Below are positions 1 through 9,665 of a DNA stretch of 64,000 nt, piece by piece. The translations under genes were made by a program, and so were the position numbers. The DNA comes from Primulina eburnea (Eukaryota; Streptophyta; Magnoliopsida; Lamiales; Gesneriaceae): assembly GCF_022965805.1 (NCBI RefSeq), contig NC_133105.1, forward strand, positions 30,830,311 to 30,894,310. Direction: 5' to 3'. Numbering within the stretch: position 1 is the stretch's first letter; the number at the start of each line of letters is the position of its first letter. The notes below the pieces were generated by a model. It was not told the origin of the DNA and did not search any database. It saw only the letters and a program-made list of their open reading frames with translations.

Positions 1-2697
1 AAGTCTAGTGAGCCTAAAGACTCAGCATGCAAATATCGTAGTATCAAGAAAAATGTAATTTGCATGGATAAAATATCATGTCATGAGGCATACTGAAAAT
101 AACTTGTACTAAGCAATTATAATACGTGCATAACTGAACTGAAAATCACAGTAAAAATATTTGCTCCTTGGAGCCCTGTACTGAAATAACTGGTAAAATT
201 TTCTGTTGAGATTATGGTCTACGCCTGTGGCCACTGCACTAAGCTGAACTGATCGGTAACTGGCTACCGGGGAGTCTGAAACTGAACTGAGCTGGCCGGT
301 CACTGGCGACCGGGTGGTACCAAACTGAACTGAGCGGTCACTGGCGACCATATAAAATAATACTCCCACATAGTGAATGAACCACAAGCCATATCGCATA
401 AATCTCAAAAATAATCATTTTCTATTTAATGCACGTAAAATAATTAACTGGCATATTGAAAATTCCTGTATATTTTACCAATTGGATTGGATTGGATCGT
501 CCCCAGGCTCGCTGCAACCTAACTGTGCTATGAAAATATGCAATAGCTTAAACATGACCAACTACGCAATTTACGTTCAAAAGATGCGACTATGATGCCT
601 AATGACTTCTCATTTAATCATGACTCCGAACCAACCTGAACCGACACTGAACCGACATAAAGTCATGATTAAAATACGCTTAAAATACCGAAATAATGCA
701 CCTATAATGATGATGGTCGAAACCTAGGTGAAATGGAGGCCAAAACATGAAACGCTCTTTCGAGAGTCAATTTGGCACATCGCACCGTAAATTCTCGTAC
801 GACCTAAAAAATGCTCCGAATCACGAACGGTCCAAAACATGACCTTCCCAACTCAAAGGGGAACTGTTCATTCCACGGCCACAGGCTAAAAGCCAACCGA
901 GAACCCGAACGAGCCTCCGAACCGACACAGCAACTTGCTGTAAATTTTCCAGCAGCTGTACCATCGTGTATCTTGTGTTGTTTTCGAAACTACCGGCCAT
1001 TTGGGCGTGAACCACCGACCAGATACTCTTACAAACATCCCATGGAATGATTTGAACCACGGCTAAGGGCCCTAGGCCAGACACAATTCGAATATTTCCA
1101 GCAACATCAGAAAACTCTTACCGAGGGCCCTCATGCGTGTGTGTGTGGTGTTGTGCATCACTTGCTGTCTCGACTCGTTCAAGTGGCCATTGATTGACCA
1201 TGGCACGATCTAGACATCTAGGGGCATTGTATGAACCGTGGCTAAGGGCCATAGGCCAACCAAGATCCACACAAAACCAACCAAAGCCGAACTCATGTGC
1301 TGTCAAAAAAACCGAAGGCCGAGAGGGGAGGGGGGCTGTTCTTGTTTTTAAATTGAAAACCGATGCGCCATGGACCAAGCAACCAAATGGGAGACTTAGT
1401 CTCGTCTTAGAAATGCTAGGGGAGTGATCCAACCATGGCTATAGGCCCCTAGGGCGGCCATGATCAGATCCTTACCCTTGGACAACAAAACTGAATTTTT
1501 GAAGCTCAATATGACACTCATGGGGGATGTGCTGTCATTGACGACTTCTAATGTGTATGGGGCTGGAACCAACGTTCTATCATGACCCTAACATGTCCTA
1601 GTACATGTTCATATGCAGCTTCGAGCCACTGGAACGAGCCATCCCTGAAATCGAAACAAAACATACCAATCGTGAAGCATGGTAGAACCGAAAATCTGTG
1701 CAGAATTATTCCTTGTTATAGTTGCTTAAAATTTCGGTTTTGCTTATTAAAACTTGATCATGTACTGCAAAATAATTGATAATAGGACTTGATTGAGGTT
1801 TGAAAGAAATCTAGACATGCCTTGGTTTCGTTTGAATGAAAAACGAAAGAATACGACGGCTCGGCGCGGAGGAGGTGGAGCTCTTCTTTTCTACCTTTCT
1901 TGCTCGATTTTTCTCTCCTCTTTCTAGCTATGGTGCTCACGTTTTTTCTCTCCAAAACACTCTGAATTTCGAGACTAAGGGAGGGGATATGGTGGTTAAG
2001 AGGGTGAGGAGAATGGGTGCAAAAATATAGGGAAAAAGATCAAGACCAAGTCTACCTCTCATTCAAATTTTGAATTTTGAAATTGTTTGAACAAGTCTTC
2101 TTGGGGGGAAAGCATGACCGATTTCTACATGTTATACAAGGCTTGGATATGATCTAATATTAATTAAATGGTGCTCCAAAAATAAAAGGATTATCCTATT
2201 TATTAAATAATAAAGAAAGGGTCCAAGGTGTTGAGTTGGCAAAGAATGATCTAGCAACTAAGGGGGCTGAAAATATGAAATAAAAGTGAATGGAAATATT
2301 ATTTAGTTAGTGTATTTTAAATCTTTAAAACCTTACCTATCCTTTAATTAATTTAGTGAACTAACCCCTTAATTAAGGAACTTAAATGAGCTTATTTCTT
2401 ATTCACCTCAAGTAACTTAAATAATTCCTTAAACTTCCTTTTTAACTTAAATGAACTTACTTGCTAGCTAAAATAAAGTCTGGAAATATTTATCGAATCT
2501 CAAATTCTATCTCAAAGCTCCAACTCCAGTCCGGCCTCACTGAATTTAACTGAAATGATAACAATCAAACTACTGCACTGAAATAATAAAATAATTAACT
2601 TCAAAGAATTGCATTAAAATAATCATGCAATGAAGTCAATTAAATTTTAAAAATCTAGAATTATGCATGGCTTATACGTAGACTGATTTACGGGTTC
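1..2697 (-). repeat. LTR X, left copy (partial)
   Basis: This stretch is a near-identical direct repeat of 9886-12584, with only scattered substitutions and small indels. The right copy ends in TACA at 12588, so read on the - strand the unit begins TGTAGAACCC, a typical plant gypsy LTR start. I therefore read 1-2697 as the 3' LTR of a minus-strand element X; its far end lies outside the window. Match to the right copy stops at 2697, where the last four bases of the LTR are missing. Inside are a GAACC-TGGCTAAGGGCC-TAGGCCA-like motif in three versions (near 1039, 1229, 1430) and three short hairpins (254-350). Small open frames (for example 811-1050, 1118-1432) look non-coding. Family assignment is inferred. 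Confidence 0.7.
254..350 (-). repeat. Three CGGT-ACTGGC-ACCG hairpins in LTR X (left)
   Basis: Three 16 nt units at 254-269, 297-312 and 335-350 have a 5 bp stem and a constant ACTGGC loop. The first has arms CGGTA/TACCG and the second CGGTC/GACCG, a compensatory pair change. The third has lost its last base pair in this copy (ACCA) but is intact in the right copy. Confidence 0.6.
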
Positions 2698-2777
2698 AAA
2701 GATTAAATTCAAAGAAATGCATTAACAGAAATGCATTAAAATAATCATGCAATAATTAACTTACTTGCTTACTCCTG
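2698..2777. repeat. Rearranged junction between LTR X and element G1
   Basis: Eighty bases that match neither the end of LTR X nor the G1 LTR. They contain partial repeats of the neighbouring X motif (AAAGAAATGCATTAA, AAATAATCATGCAA), so they look like scrambled X U3 sequence left at a deletion or repair junction. Confidence 0.45.
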
Positions 2778-3027
2778 TTGTCACGCACTGGCGCTCGGGC
2801 GGTCAAAAACTACCGCCCGGGCGCCACATCTTCTGTCCAAGACATATTTCCATGGAACTTTGGCGTTCGGGCGGTCATTTCTTACCGCTCGGGCGCCACT
2901 AGTTCTGTCCAAAGATTGCACCCGTCATATTTAATCTTATTTCATGTCCCAATTAATCCTTTCATAATCATGTCAAATTATATATCAATATTTATAGATT
3001 ACTAGGATTAAATTTCCGGGCATTACA
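2778..3027 (-). repeat. G1 3' LTR, truncated to 250 bp
   Basis: Matches 9417-9665 of the intact G1 LTR and ends, on the + strand, in GCATTACA next to the polypurine tract. About 1.55 kb of the R/U5 side is missing. The break falls between hairpin 1 and hairpin 2 of the U3 palindrome array; hairpins 2 and 3 remain at 2790-2825 and 2862-2897. Confidence 0.85.
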
Positions 3028-3126
3028 TTTCTCCCCCCCTAAGATACGATTTCGTCCTCGAAATCACAGGCATTTTATTCGTATCAATAAGGAGTATACA
3101 TACAAAACTGTATAAGAAAATTTACA
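3028..3126 (-). promoter_or_regulatory. G1 polypurine tract and adjoining stem-loop
   Basis: On the - strand a purine run (TTAGGGGGGGAGAAA) abuts the TGTAATGCCC start of the 3' LTR and is the expected primer for plus-strand DNA synthesis. Just upstream in element sense lies a perfect 7 bp stem (GATTTCG/CGAAATC, 3048-3065) with an AGGA loop. The same stem-loop occurs, with compensated bases, in G2, G3 and G4. Confidence 0.7.
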
Positions 3127-3657
3127 TCAGTGAAATAATGCTGGGAATTCTTGTCTCATATCAGACTCAGTCTCCCAAGTAGCTTCTTCGATACCATGAC
3201 GAGTCCATTGAACTTTCACAAGAGGAATCGTCTTTGTTCTGAGCTGTTTTTCTTTACGATCGATAATCCGAATCGGTTTCTCGACATAACTCAATGTCTC
3301 ATCCAGCTCAGTCTCGTCTGGTTGAATAACATGAGAATCATCAGGGAGATATTTCCGCAGCATTGATACATGAAAGACATCATGTATTCCTGATAATGAA
3401 GGCGGCAATGCTAGTCGATAGGCACGATCTCCTATCTTCTCGAGAATCTCATAAGGACCCACATATCTTGGAGACAATTTTCCTTTCTTGCCAAATCTGA
3501 CAACACCTCTGAAAGGAGAAATCTTCAGGAAGACTCGGTCTCCTACCTCAAATACCAACGGTTGTCTTCTGAGGTTGGCATATTTGGCTTGTCTGTCCTG
3601 GGCTGCCTTCATTTTCTTCTGAGTCAATTTCACTTTTTCAGTCATATCTCTGATCAT
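3127..3657 (-). pseudogene. pol: G1 integrase C-terminus with chromodomain-like tail
   Basis: A 176-residue open stretch. It starts after the integrase core and contains the GPYEILEKIGDRAYRLALPP-like C-terminal integrase segment (about residues 85-105). It ends in a VKVQWTRHGIEEATWETESDMRQEF-type block (about residues 148-172, quoted here only as a landmark and matching chromodomain tails of Tekay-type elements). In the family this tail directs insertion to particular chromatin. A stop codon separates it from the integrase core at 3694-3699, so it is part of a broken pol, not a separate gene. Confidence 0.8.
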
Positions 3658-3696
3658 ATCAGGTCCAGTCTCAGGAACTTCAGAGATATCATCCCA

Positions 3697-4752
3697 CTAA
3701 AGAGGGGATCTGCATTTCTTTCCGTACAACGCTTCAAATGGTGCCATTTCAATACTCGTTTGATAGCCGTTGTTGTACGAAAACTCGCAAAGTGGCAATG
3801 CATCTTGCCAATTAGTGCTAAAATAAAGCACTACTGCTCTCAGCATATCTTCCAATGTCTGAATCGTCCGTTCTGACTGTCCGTCAGTCTGTGGATGATA
3901 TGCGGTACTAAGATGAAATTTCGTACCTAGAGCTTGCTGCAGACTTTGCCAAAAGTGCGATGTAAACCGAGGATCACGGTCTGAAACAATTGACTTTGGC
4001 ACTCCGTGCAATCTAACCACTTCCCGGACATAGATATCGGCCATCTGATCATATCGGTAGGTCATTTTGTATGGCATAAAACATGCGGATTTGGTCAATC
4101 GATCAATCACGACCCAAATCGCATCATAACCCCGGGAGGAACGTGGTAACTGTGTCACAAAATCCATGGAAATGTGATCCCATTTCCATTCAGGAATGGA
4201 CAAACTTTGCAACAATCCTCCTGGTTTCTTTCTTTCAGCCTTCACCTGTTGGCAATTCAGACACTTTGATACAAATATAGCAATGTCCGCTTTCATTTGT
4301 TTCCACCAATACTGTTTCTTTAAATCATTATACATTTTCCTGCCACCCGGATGAATGCTAAATCGGCTGTTGTGTGCCTCTGTCAGTATCTGCTGTCTCA
4401 AATTCGAAACATTCGGCACCACCAGACGATTATTCACATACAAAATACCATTTTGAATCTGATATTCCGATCGATGTCCAGCTCTAACCATTGCAATCGA
4501 CTTCTGTATATTCTGATCACCTTTCTGAGCCTCTTTAATTCTCACAATCAGCTCGAGTTCCGCTTGAATAGTATATAATCTCATCGGTCTCTTATCTGTC
4601 TCAAATACTAATCCAGACAAACAACACTCCTCAATCAAATTCGAGACTCCCATAGTCGATAAGGATAGAGAACATACCTTTCGACTCAGCGCATCTGCTG
4701 CTGCATTGGACTTCCCTGGATAATATTTGATCTCACAATCAAAGTCCTTCAA
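3697..4752 (-). pseudogene. pol: G1 RNase H end plus integrase core
   Basis: Open for 351 residues. It begins with the end of RNase H (YPGKSNAAADALSR, residues 11-24) and continues into integrase: an HHCC zinc finger (H127, H134, C164, C167) and the catalytic triad D197, D258, E294 with DX35E spacing. Integrase would insert the element's cDNA into chromosomes. All catalytic residues are present, but the frame is cut off from RT by a frameshift near 4755 and from its own C-terminus by a stop at about 3697. Confidence 0.85.
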
Positions 4753-4761
4753 TAAATCCAG

Positions 4762-4962
4762 TCATCTTCGCTGTCTCATATTCAACTCTGATTGCAAAAA
4801 CAGATATTTCAAGCTTTTATGATCAGAATAGATTTCGAATTTCTCACCGTAGAGGTAATGTCGCCATATCTTCAACGCAAAGACTATGGCTGCCAATTCA
4901 AGATCATGAATTGGATAACGAGATTCATGGGGTTTCAGCTGTCTCGAGGCATAAGCAATCAC
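4762..4962 (-). pseudogene. pol: G1 RNase H fragment
   Basis: A 66-residue open piece with the RNase H block [20 protein letters not shown] (about residues 19-38) and the SDHKSLKYL motif of Ty3/gypsy RNase H. In an intact element it degrades the RNA strand of the RNA/DNA hybrid. It is bounded on both sides by stops (near 4970 and 4762). Confidence 0.75.
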
Positions 4963-4971
4963 ATGCCCCCG

Positions 4972-5685
4972 CTACATCAAAACATAACCCAATCCTCGGT
5001 GAGATGCATCACAGTAAACAACAAATCCACCAGTGCCTGACGAGATAGTCAACACCGGTGCACTAGTTAATCTCTTTTTCAATTCGAGGAAACTGGTCTC
5101 ACATTCTTCAGACCAAACAAATGGAGCATTTTTCTGAGTCAATTGCGTAATCGGTTTGGCAATACTCGAGAAATCTTTAATAAATCGGCGATAATATCCT
5201 GCCAAACCCATAAAGCTTCGAATCTCTGGTACAGATGTCGGTCTTGGCCAAGAAATCACTGCCTCAACCTTGCTGGGATCAACAGATATCCCGTCTCCTG
5301 ATATAATATGTCCCAAAAATATCACCTGTTTCAACCAGAACTCGCATTTCGACAGTTTAGCATATAATTTCTCCGCCCTCAAAATTCTCAACACAGTCCT
5401 CAGATGATTTGCATGCTCAATCATATTCTTTGAGTAAATCAATATATCATCAATGAATATGATAACAAAATCATCCAAATATTTCTGGAATACGCGGTTC
5501 ATCAATCCCATAAATACTGCTGGTGCATTCGTCAAACCAAATGGCATGACAATAAATTCATACTGCCCATACCTGGTTTTGAATGCAGTCTTGGAGATAT
5601 CAGAGTCCCTGACTCTCAATTGATGGTATCCAGATCTCAAGTCGACCTTGGAATACACCGAAGAACCCTGCAACTGATCAAACAA
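4972..5685 (-). pseudogene. pol: G1 reverse transcriptase palm region
   Basis: A 237-residue frame starting within RT. It carries LRSGYHQ (residues 16-22), MPFGLTNAP (47-55), the active-site FIDD box (77-80) and FLGHIIS, followed by the start of the connection/RNase H with [17 protein letters not shown] at its end. Catalytic aspartates are intact. It is separated from the N-terminal RT part by a frameshift near 5687 and stops early at 4972. Confidence 0.85.
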
Positions 5686-5689
5686 ATCA

Positions 5690-6583
5690 TCAATATGAGG
5701 ATGGATATTTATTCTTTACCGTCGCCTTGTTCAGTTGCCGGTAATCTATACAAAGTCTCATCGACCCGTCTTTCTTCCTCACGAACAGTACTGGAGCACC
5801 CCAAGGAGAAACACTCGGTCTGATATACCCCTTGGCCAGTAAATCCTCCAACTGTTCTTTCAATTCTTTTAATTCGATCGGTGCCATCCTGTAAGGAGCC
5901 CTCGAGATCGGAACTGTTCCTGGCATCAACTCGATGCTGAAGTCTATCTCTCGAATCGGAGGCAATCCAGGAATCTCATCTGGAAAGACATCAGCAAACT
6001 CACACACCACCGGCAAGTCCGCCAATGATGGGCTCGATTTCAGTAAATCAACTGAATATACCAGGAATCCATCCGCTCCTTTCTGCAATAATCGTGTCAT
6101 ATTCATTGCATATATCAAAGGAATTCTGGCTCGAGAACCCTTACCGTAAAATTTCCACTCCTCAGCCATTTCAAGTCTGAATCGAACAATCTTGTGGAAA
6201 CAATCGACTGTAGCTCGGTACTTGGTCAACGTATCGATACCTATAATACAATCAAAGTCAGATATCCCAAGCACATTACAGTCCAACTCAATCTTATGCC
6301 CATCGTACTGCAGTATACAAGGTTTCACAGATTTCACTGATATCAAACATGTTCCTAACGGGGAAGAAACAGAAACTACCGCAGACAATGACTCAATTGG
6401 TAATGCACGACTCAATGCAAACCTCTCAGAAATAAATGTATGTGATGCACCAGTATCAATCAATACGTACGCAGGATAACCAGAAATAAAACAGTTACCT
6501 GCTACAACGTCATCAGGTGTATCCTGTGCCTGCTCCTCGGTCAGAGCAAACACTCGGGCCTGCTGTCTCGGAGGCTGGCTCAC
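5690..6583 (-). pseudogene. pol: G1 protease and N-terminal reverse transcriptase
   Basis: Open for 297 residues. An aspartic protease with [12 protein letters not shown] (catalytic D43) is followed by the conserved linker [15 protein letters not shown] and the first RT blocks ([29 protein letters not shown]). Protease would cut the Gag-Pol polyprotein. The frame is lost at about 5690, right after the NKYP block. Two stops in the short stretch 6584-6616 separate it from gag; in G2 the same gag-PR join is open. Confidence 0.85.
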
Positions 6584-6613
6584 TGTCTAGCTTCCTCCTG
6601 GCCTCTGCTGGGA

Positions 6614-7609
6614 CTAGGTAGACGGTGCGGGCTGAAAAGAATGAACAGCAGATGGTCGTCTACCTGCCTGAGCCGCTGATCCAGATGACTGAGCTGCCTG
6701 GGATCCCTGGGCACCTCTCTTGGGACACACTCGAGCAAAGTGTCCCTGTTGCTTGCAAATACGGAAGCTGCCAAACACTCCTCGGCACTGCTCAGTGGGA
6801 TGTTTCCCTCCAAAAGTATTGCAAATAGGTCCAGTATAGCTCTGGCTCTGTCGAGGACTCCCAGAACTAGAAAAACTGCTCCCTGACTTCTTGAACTGAT
6901 TTCCTCTCGTCTTCAAGAAGTCTTTCCTTCCGCCACTACTGCTGCCACCTTCAAATCGAGGAGGTAGTTGCTGAAATCCCGGTGCTGGAAGCATAAACGA
7001 AGCCTCTCTCTGTCTCATCAGACCTGCTTCGGCTCCCTTGGCTCTATTCAAGGCATCGGTGAAATTGTTCGGTCTTCCCGTGTTTACCAAGGTGAATATT
7101 TCCGGATTCAGGCCGTTAATGAACTGATCCGCCACAGCCTCGTCATGATCCGCCACATGCAGAGCAAAGCGCAACAGTGAAGAAAACTTGGCCACGTATT
7201 CCTCGATGTTAAGTTGGCCCTGTCTCAAGTTCGCAAACTCGGCTCCCTTTTCCTTCCTGTATGACACTGGAAAGAACCTCTTATAGAATTCAGTTCTAAA
7301 CACACTCCAGGTAATAATCGTACCTCGGTGTTCCAATGCCCTTTTTGTGTTGATCCACCAGTTCTTGGCAATGTCATGCAATTGATGTCCTATCAGTTTC
7401 ACCCTCTTCTCATCAGTATATTCCAACGAATCGAACATCATTTCAATATCATCCAGCCAACTTTCACAATCCACAGAATTTTCGGTTCCTTTCAAAGTAG
7501 GTGGATGGAAAGACTGAAATCTTTTCAAAAGTGTCTCCATGGGTGTCGCTGTCACATCCATGGGAGGGTTCGATGTACTACCCAGTTCCGGTATTCTTCT
7601 CGGAGGCAT
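6614..7609 (-). pseudogene. gag: G1 gag, nearly full length, zinc knuckles damaged
   Basis: A 331-residue frame beginning MPPRRIPELGS, the same start as in G2. It includes the retrotransposon Gag domain (WLDDIE, WW, FYKRFFP, LRQGQLNIEEYVAKF; residues about 50-150) and a C-terminal nucleocapsid part. G2 and G4 have two intact CCHC knuckles. Here the second Cys of knuckle 1 (CNTF) and the first Cys of knuckle 2 (FRIC) are both replaced by Phe, so RNA binding is probably lost. It makes the virus-like particle in active relatives. Confidence 0.85.
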
Positions 7610-7868
7610 ATCTGAAACTCAAAAGGGTTAGCTATCCCAACCAAAATCCGGTTTCAATCCTCTTCCGATCATTTTACTGCTGATCCAGAATTAGCTCAAA
7701 TTCATATTCAATAACACATGTTTTCAGATCAAATCAGATAAACAGATAAACATGTATTATAAAACAGTAAATCATGCTAGCAATCAAAACAGGGAAAGAA
7801 AACACATTCTACCCCGCTCACTAGCTCCTATCTCAATCTCAAGGATCTATAGCTCTGATACCACCTGT
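7610..7868 (-). promoter_or_regulatory. G1 untranslated leader and tRNA-Met primer site
   Basis: Between the 5' LTR and gag. On the - strand TGGTATCAGAGC (7852-7863) is complementary to the 3' end of initiator tRNA-Met, five bases after the LTR end. The rest is leader without recognisable coding content. Confidence 0.85.
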
Positions 7869-9665
7869 TGTGGGGACCCGGACGCTAATCAAAATCATAA
7901 TCGTCATTGGGGACTAATTAATCAATTTTAAAACAGGGTCTAATTTTTTTTTTCTTTAAAATGCGGAACGTAGTGAAATCAAACTAATATACATATCTGT
8001 ATAAAATAAAAGTGCAAGTCTTGTACCGTCTACAAATCAGTACAACTAAGGTTCAGCAACTACTATCAAGTGTTCAAACCCTATATACAATCCAAGTCCG
8101 GAGCCTCCACTCTAATCACGATCTCTCCTCATCTCCTGGACCCTGAACATGTCCCACCTGTTGTCATGTACACATACAAACAAGACAACAGCCGGATAAC
8201 TCCGGTGAGAATAAATCCCAGTATAAATCAAAGAACATGCAGTCATATGTTCAATACAAAGCATGAAACAGATAACAGTAATACATATCAAAATCAGAAA
8301 TGTAAACAATATCAATCTGTCGACAATGCTCGTGACTCCACGATTCAGACTAGACTCAATCCTAGCCTAGGGATCCCGGTGTCCAGATGTGGCATTCCTA
8401 TATCGACAAACAGTAATAGAAAAGACTCCAGTTCTATCCAAGTCGATAACCAAGATCCAGTGTCTAGACGCATCCGTCATAGACTATGGTCTATCACCAT
8501 ATCTTGTGACATCGTGCAATGTACCTGTGGTTACCTGCCACTATCAGGTACTTCTGTCACAAGATTAATCGTCTAATGCATGCTCCTATAACTCCATAGA
8601 ACAAGCATTTAAATCAAATCATTAAATACAATGATAAATAAATAATAAGTATGTGATTTAGGGAAACTCAAGTACATCCTACTTGAGTCGATGTCCCAAT
8701 ACACATGGGCTTATACCTTTCGTTGCAGTTTCGGTTGGAATCCAAACTCTGTCAATCCCTCAATCTGACAATGGCAATACCAACAATCTCATATCAATAT
8801 ACCTTTCCAATCAATAACAATCTGATCAATTTGGATTTAATTCAAAATCAACGGCACAACGGTACAATCTCAGTATCCCCGTCAATACCAAATTAACAGA
8901 CATCAATTACAAGTCATAACTCATATCCACTACAATCTGTAATTCAATCAAAATTCAAATCTGTCTGGTATAAATCAATATATCCTAACAATTCATAACA
9001 ATTCCATAATCAACCCATTTCTTAATCTGACTTCGATTCTATGATGTCTAACATCTCAAGAACATCATATATGAATTCCATTCAATTCTGACAAAATCAT
9101 AATTTCAAAGCATGTCAAAACGTAGCAAAACTTACGTCCATTTGTAGCCTACGTTGATAGGAACTCAGTACTGAAGTCGGATTTAAAATCAGACGGACGG
9201 ATTTTGCACAATCGCGAGTCTAAGATTCAAGAACCAATTTCCCCAGAATTCCCTTCGATTTCTTGTTTTTCCAGATTTTTAAACGTATATGTATATATAT
9301 ATATATACACTTGACATGCATTAAGCCACCCGGCACAATTTCTGTTTGCATGTCTCGCGCTCGGGCGGTGATAAATTACCGCTCGAGCGCGACATCCTCT
9401 GTTCCAACGCTCGGCTTGTCACGCACTGGTGCTCGGGCGGTCAAAAACTACCGCCCGGGCACCACATCTTCTGTCCAAGACATATTTCCATGGAACTTTG
9501 GCGCTCGGGCGGTCATTTCTTACCGCTCGGGCGCCACTAGTTCTGTCCAAAGATTGCACCCGTCATATTTAATCTTATTTCATGTCCCAATTAATCCTTT
9601 CATAATCATGTCAAATTATATATCAATAATTATAGATTACTAGGATTAAATTTCCAAGCATTACA
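7869..9665 (-). repeat. G1 5' LTR, complete (1797 bp)
   Basis: Runs from TGTGGGGACC to GCATTACA on the + strand, i.e. TGTAATGC...CCCCACA in element sense. The U3 palindrome array is at 9356-9535 (hairpins at 9356, 9428 and 9500, each 36 bp, 72 bp apart). It is followed in element sense by a TA-rich TATA-like run (about 9286-9308). A GACGTAAGT sequence (rc, near 9131-9139) and a single copy of the AGTAATAGAAAAGACTCC unit (near 8400-8450) are also shared with G4, where the unit is repeated six times. Confidence 0.9.
9356..9535 (-). repeat. G1 U3 array of three 36 bp hairpins
   Basis: Three inverted repeats at 9356-9391, 9428-9463 and 9500-9535. Each has 14 bp arms of GGCGCTCGGGCGGT type and an 8 nt A/T-rich loop. 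Loops differ while arms are kept. Most arm mismatches are C/T or G/A changes that would still pair as G-U in RNA. Confidence 0.9.

Larger units (their letters stand above)
2778..9665 (-). mobile_element. G1: Ty3/gypsy chromovirus-type LTR retrotransposon, 3' LTR truncated
   Basis: Minus-strand element with, in element order, 5' LTR 7869-9665, tRNA-Met primer site 7852-7863, gag 7609-6614, protease, RT, RNase H, integrase and a chromodomain-like tail (to 3127), polypurine tract 3028-3046, and only 250 bp of 3' LTR (2778-3027). Gene order PR-RT-RH-IN is that of Ty3/gypsy. The EEATWE tail after integrase and the long LTRs point to the Tekay/Del chromovirus clade, a motif-based inference. Several stops and frameshifts split the coding region, so it is dead. 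It sits inside LTR X (TSD candidate ACTAA at 9666-9670; the matching left copy was lost with the deletion). Confidence 0.85.

Noticed and set aside
811..1432. Small ORFs in LTR X present in both copies (also 10698-11319)
   Set aside because: Both strands are open, sequences differ between copies without codon bias, and they lie within a non-coding LTR.
9263..9643. Open frames with repeated RAV-NYR-GATSS-type text (also 18178-18456, 33588-33947, 39328-39696, 45094-45462)
   Set aside because: They translate the 36 bp U3 hairpins; the repeat is at DNA level, both strands give similar text, and the frames have no protein-like conservation outside the repeats.
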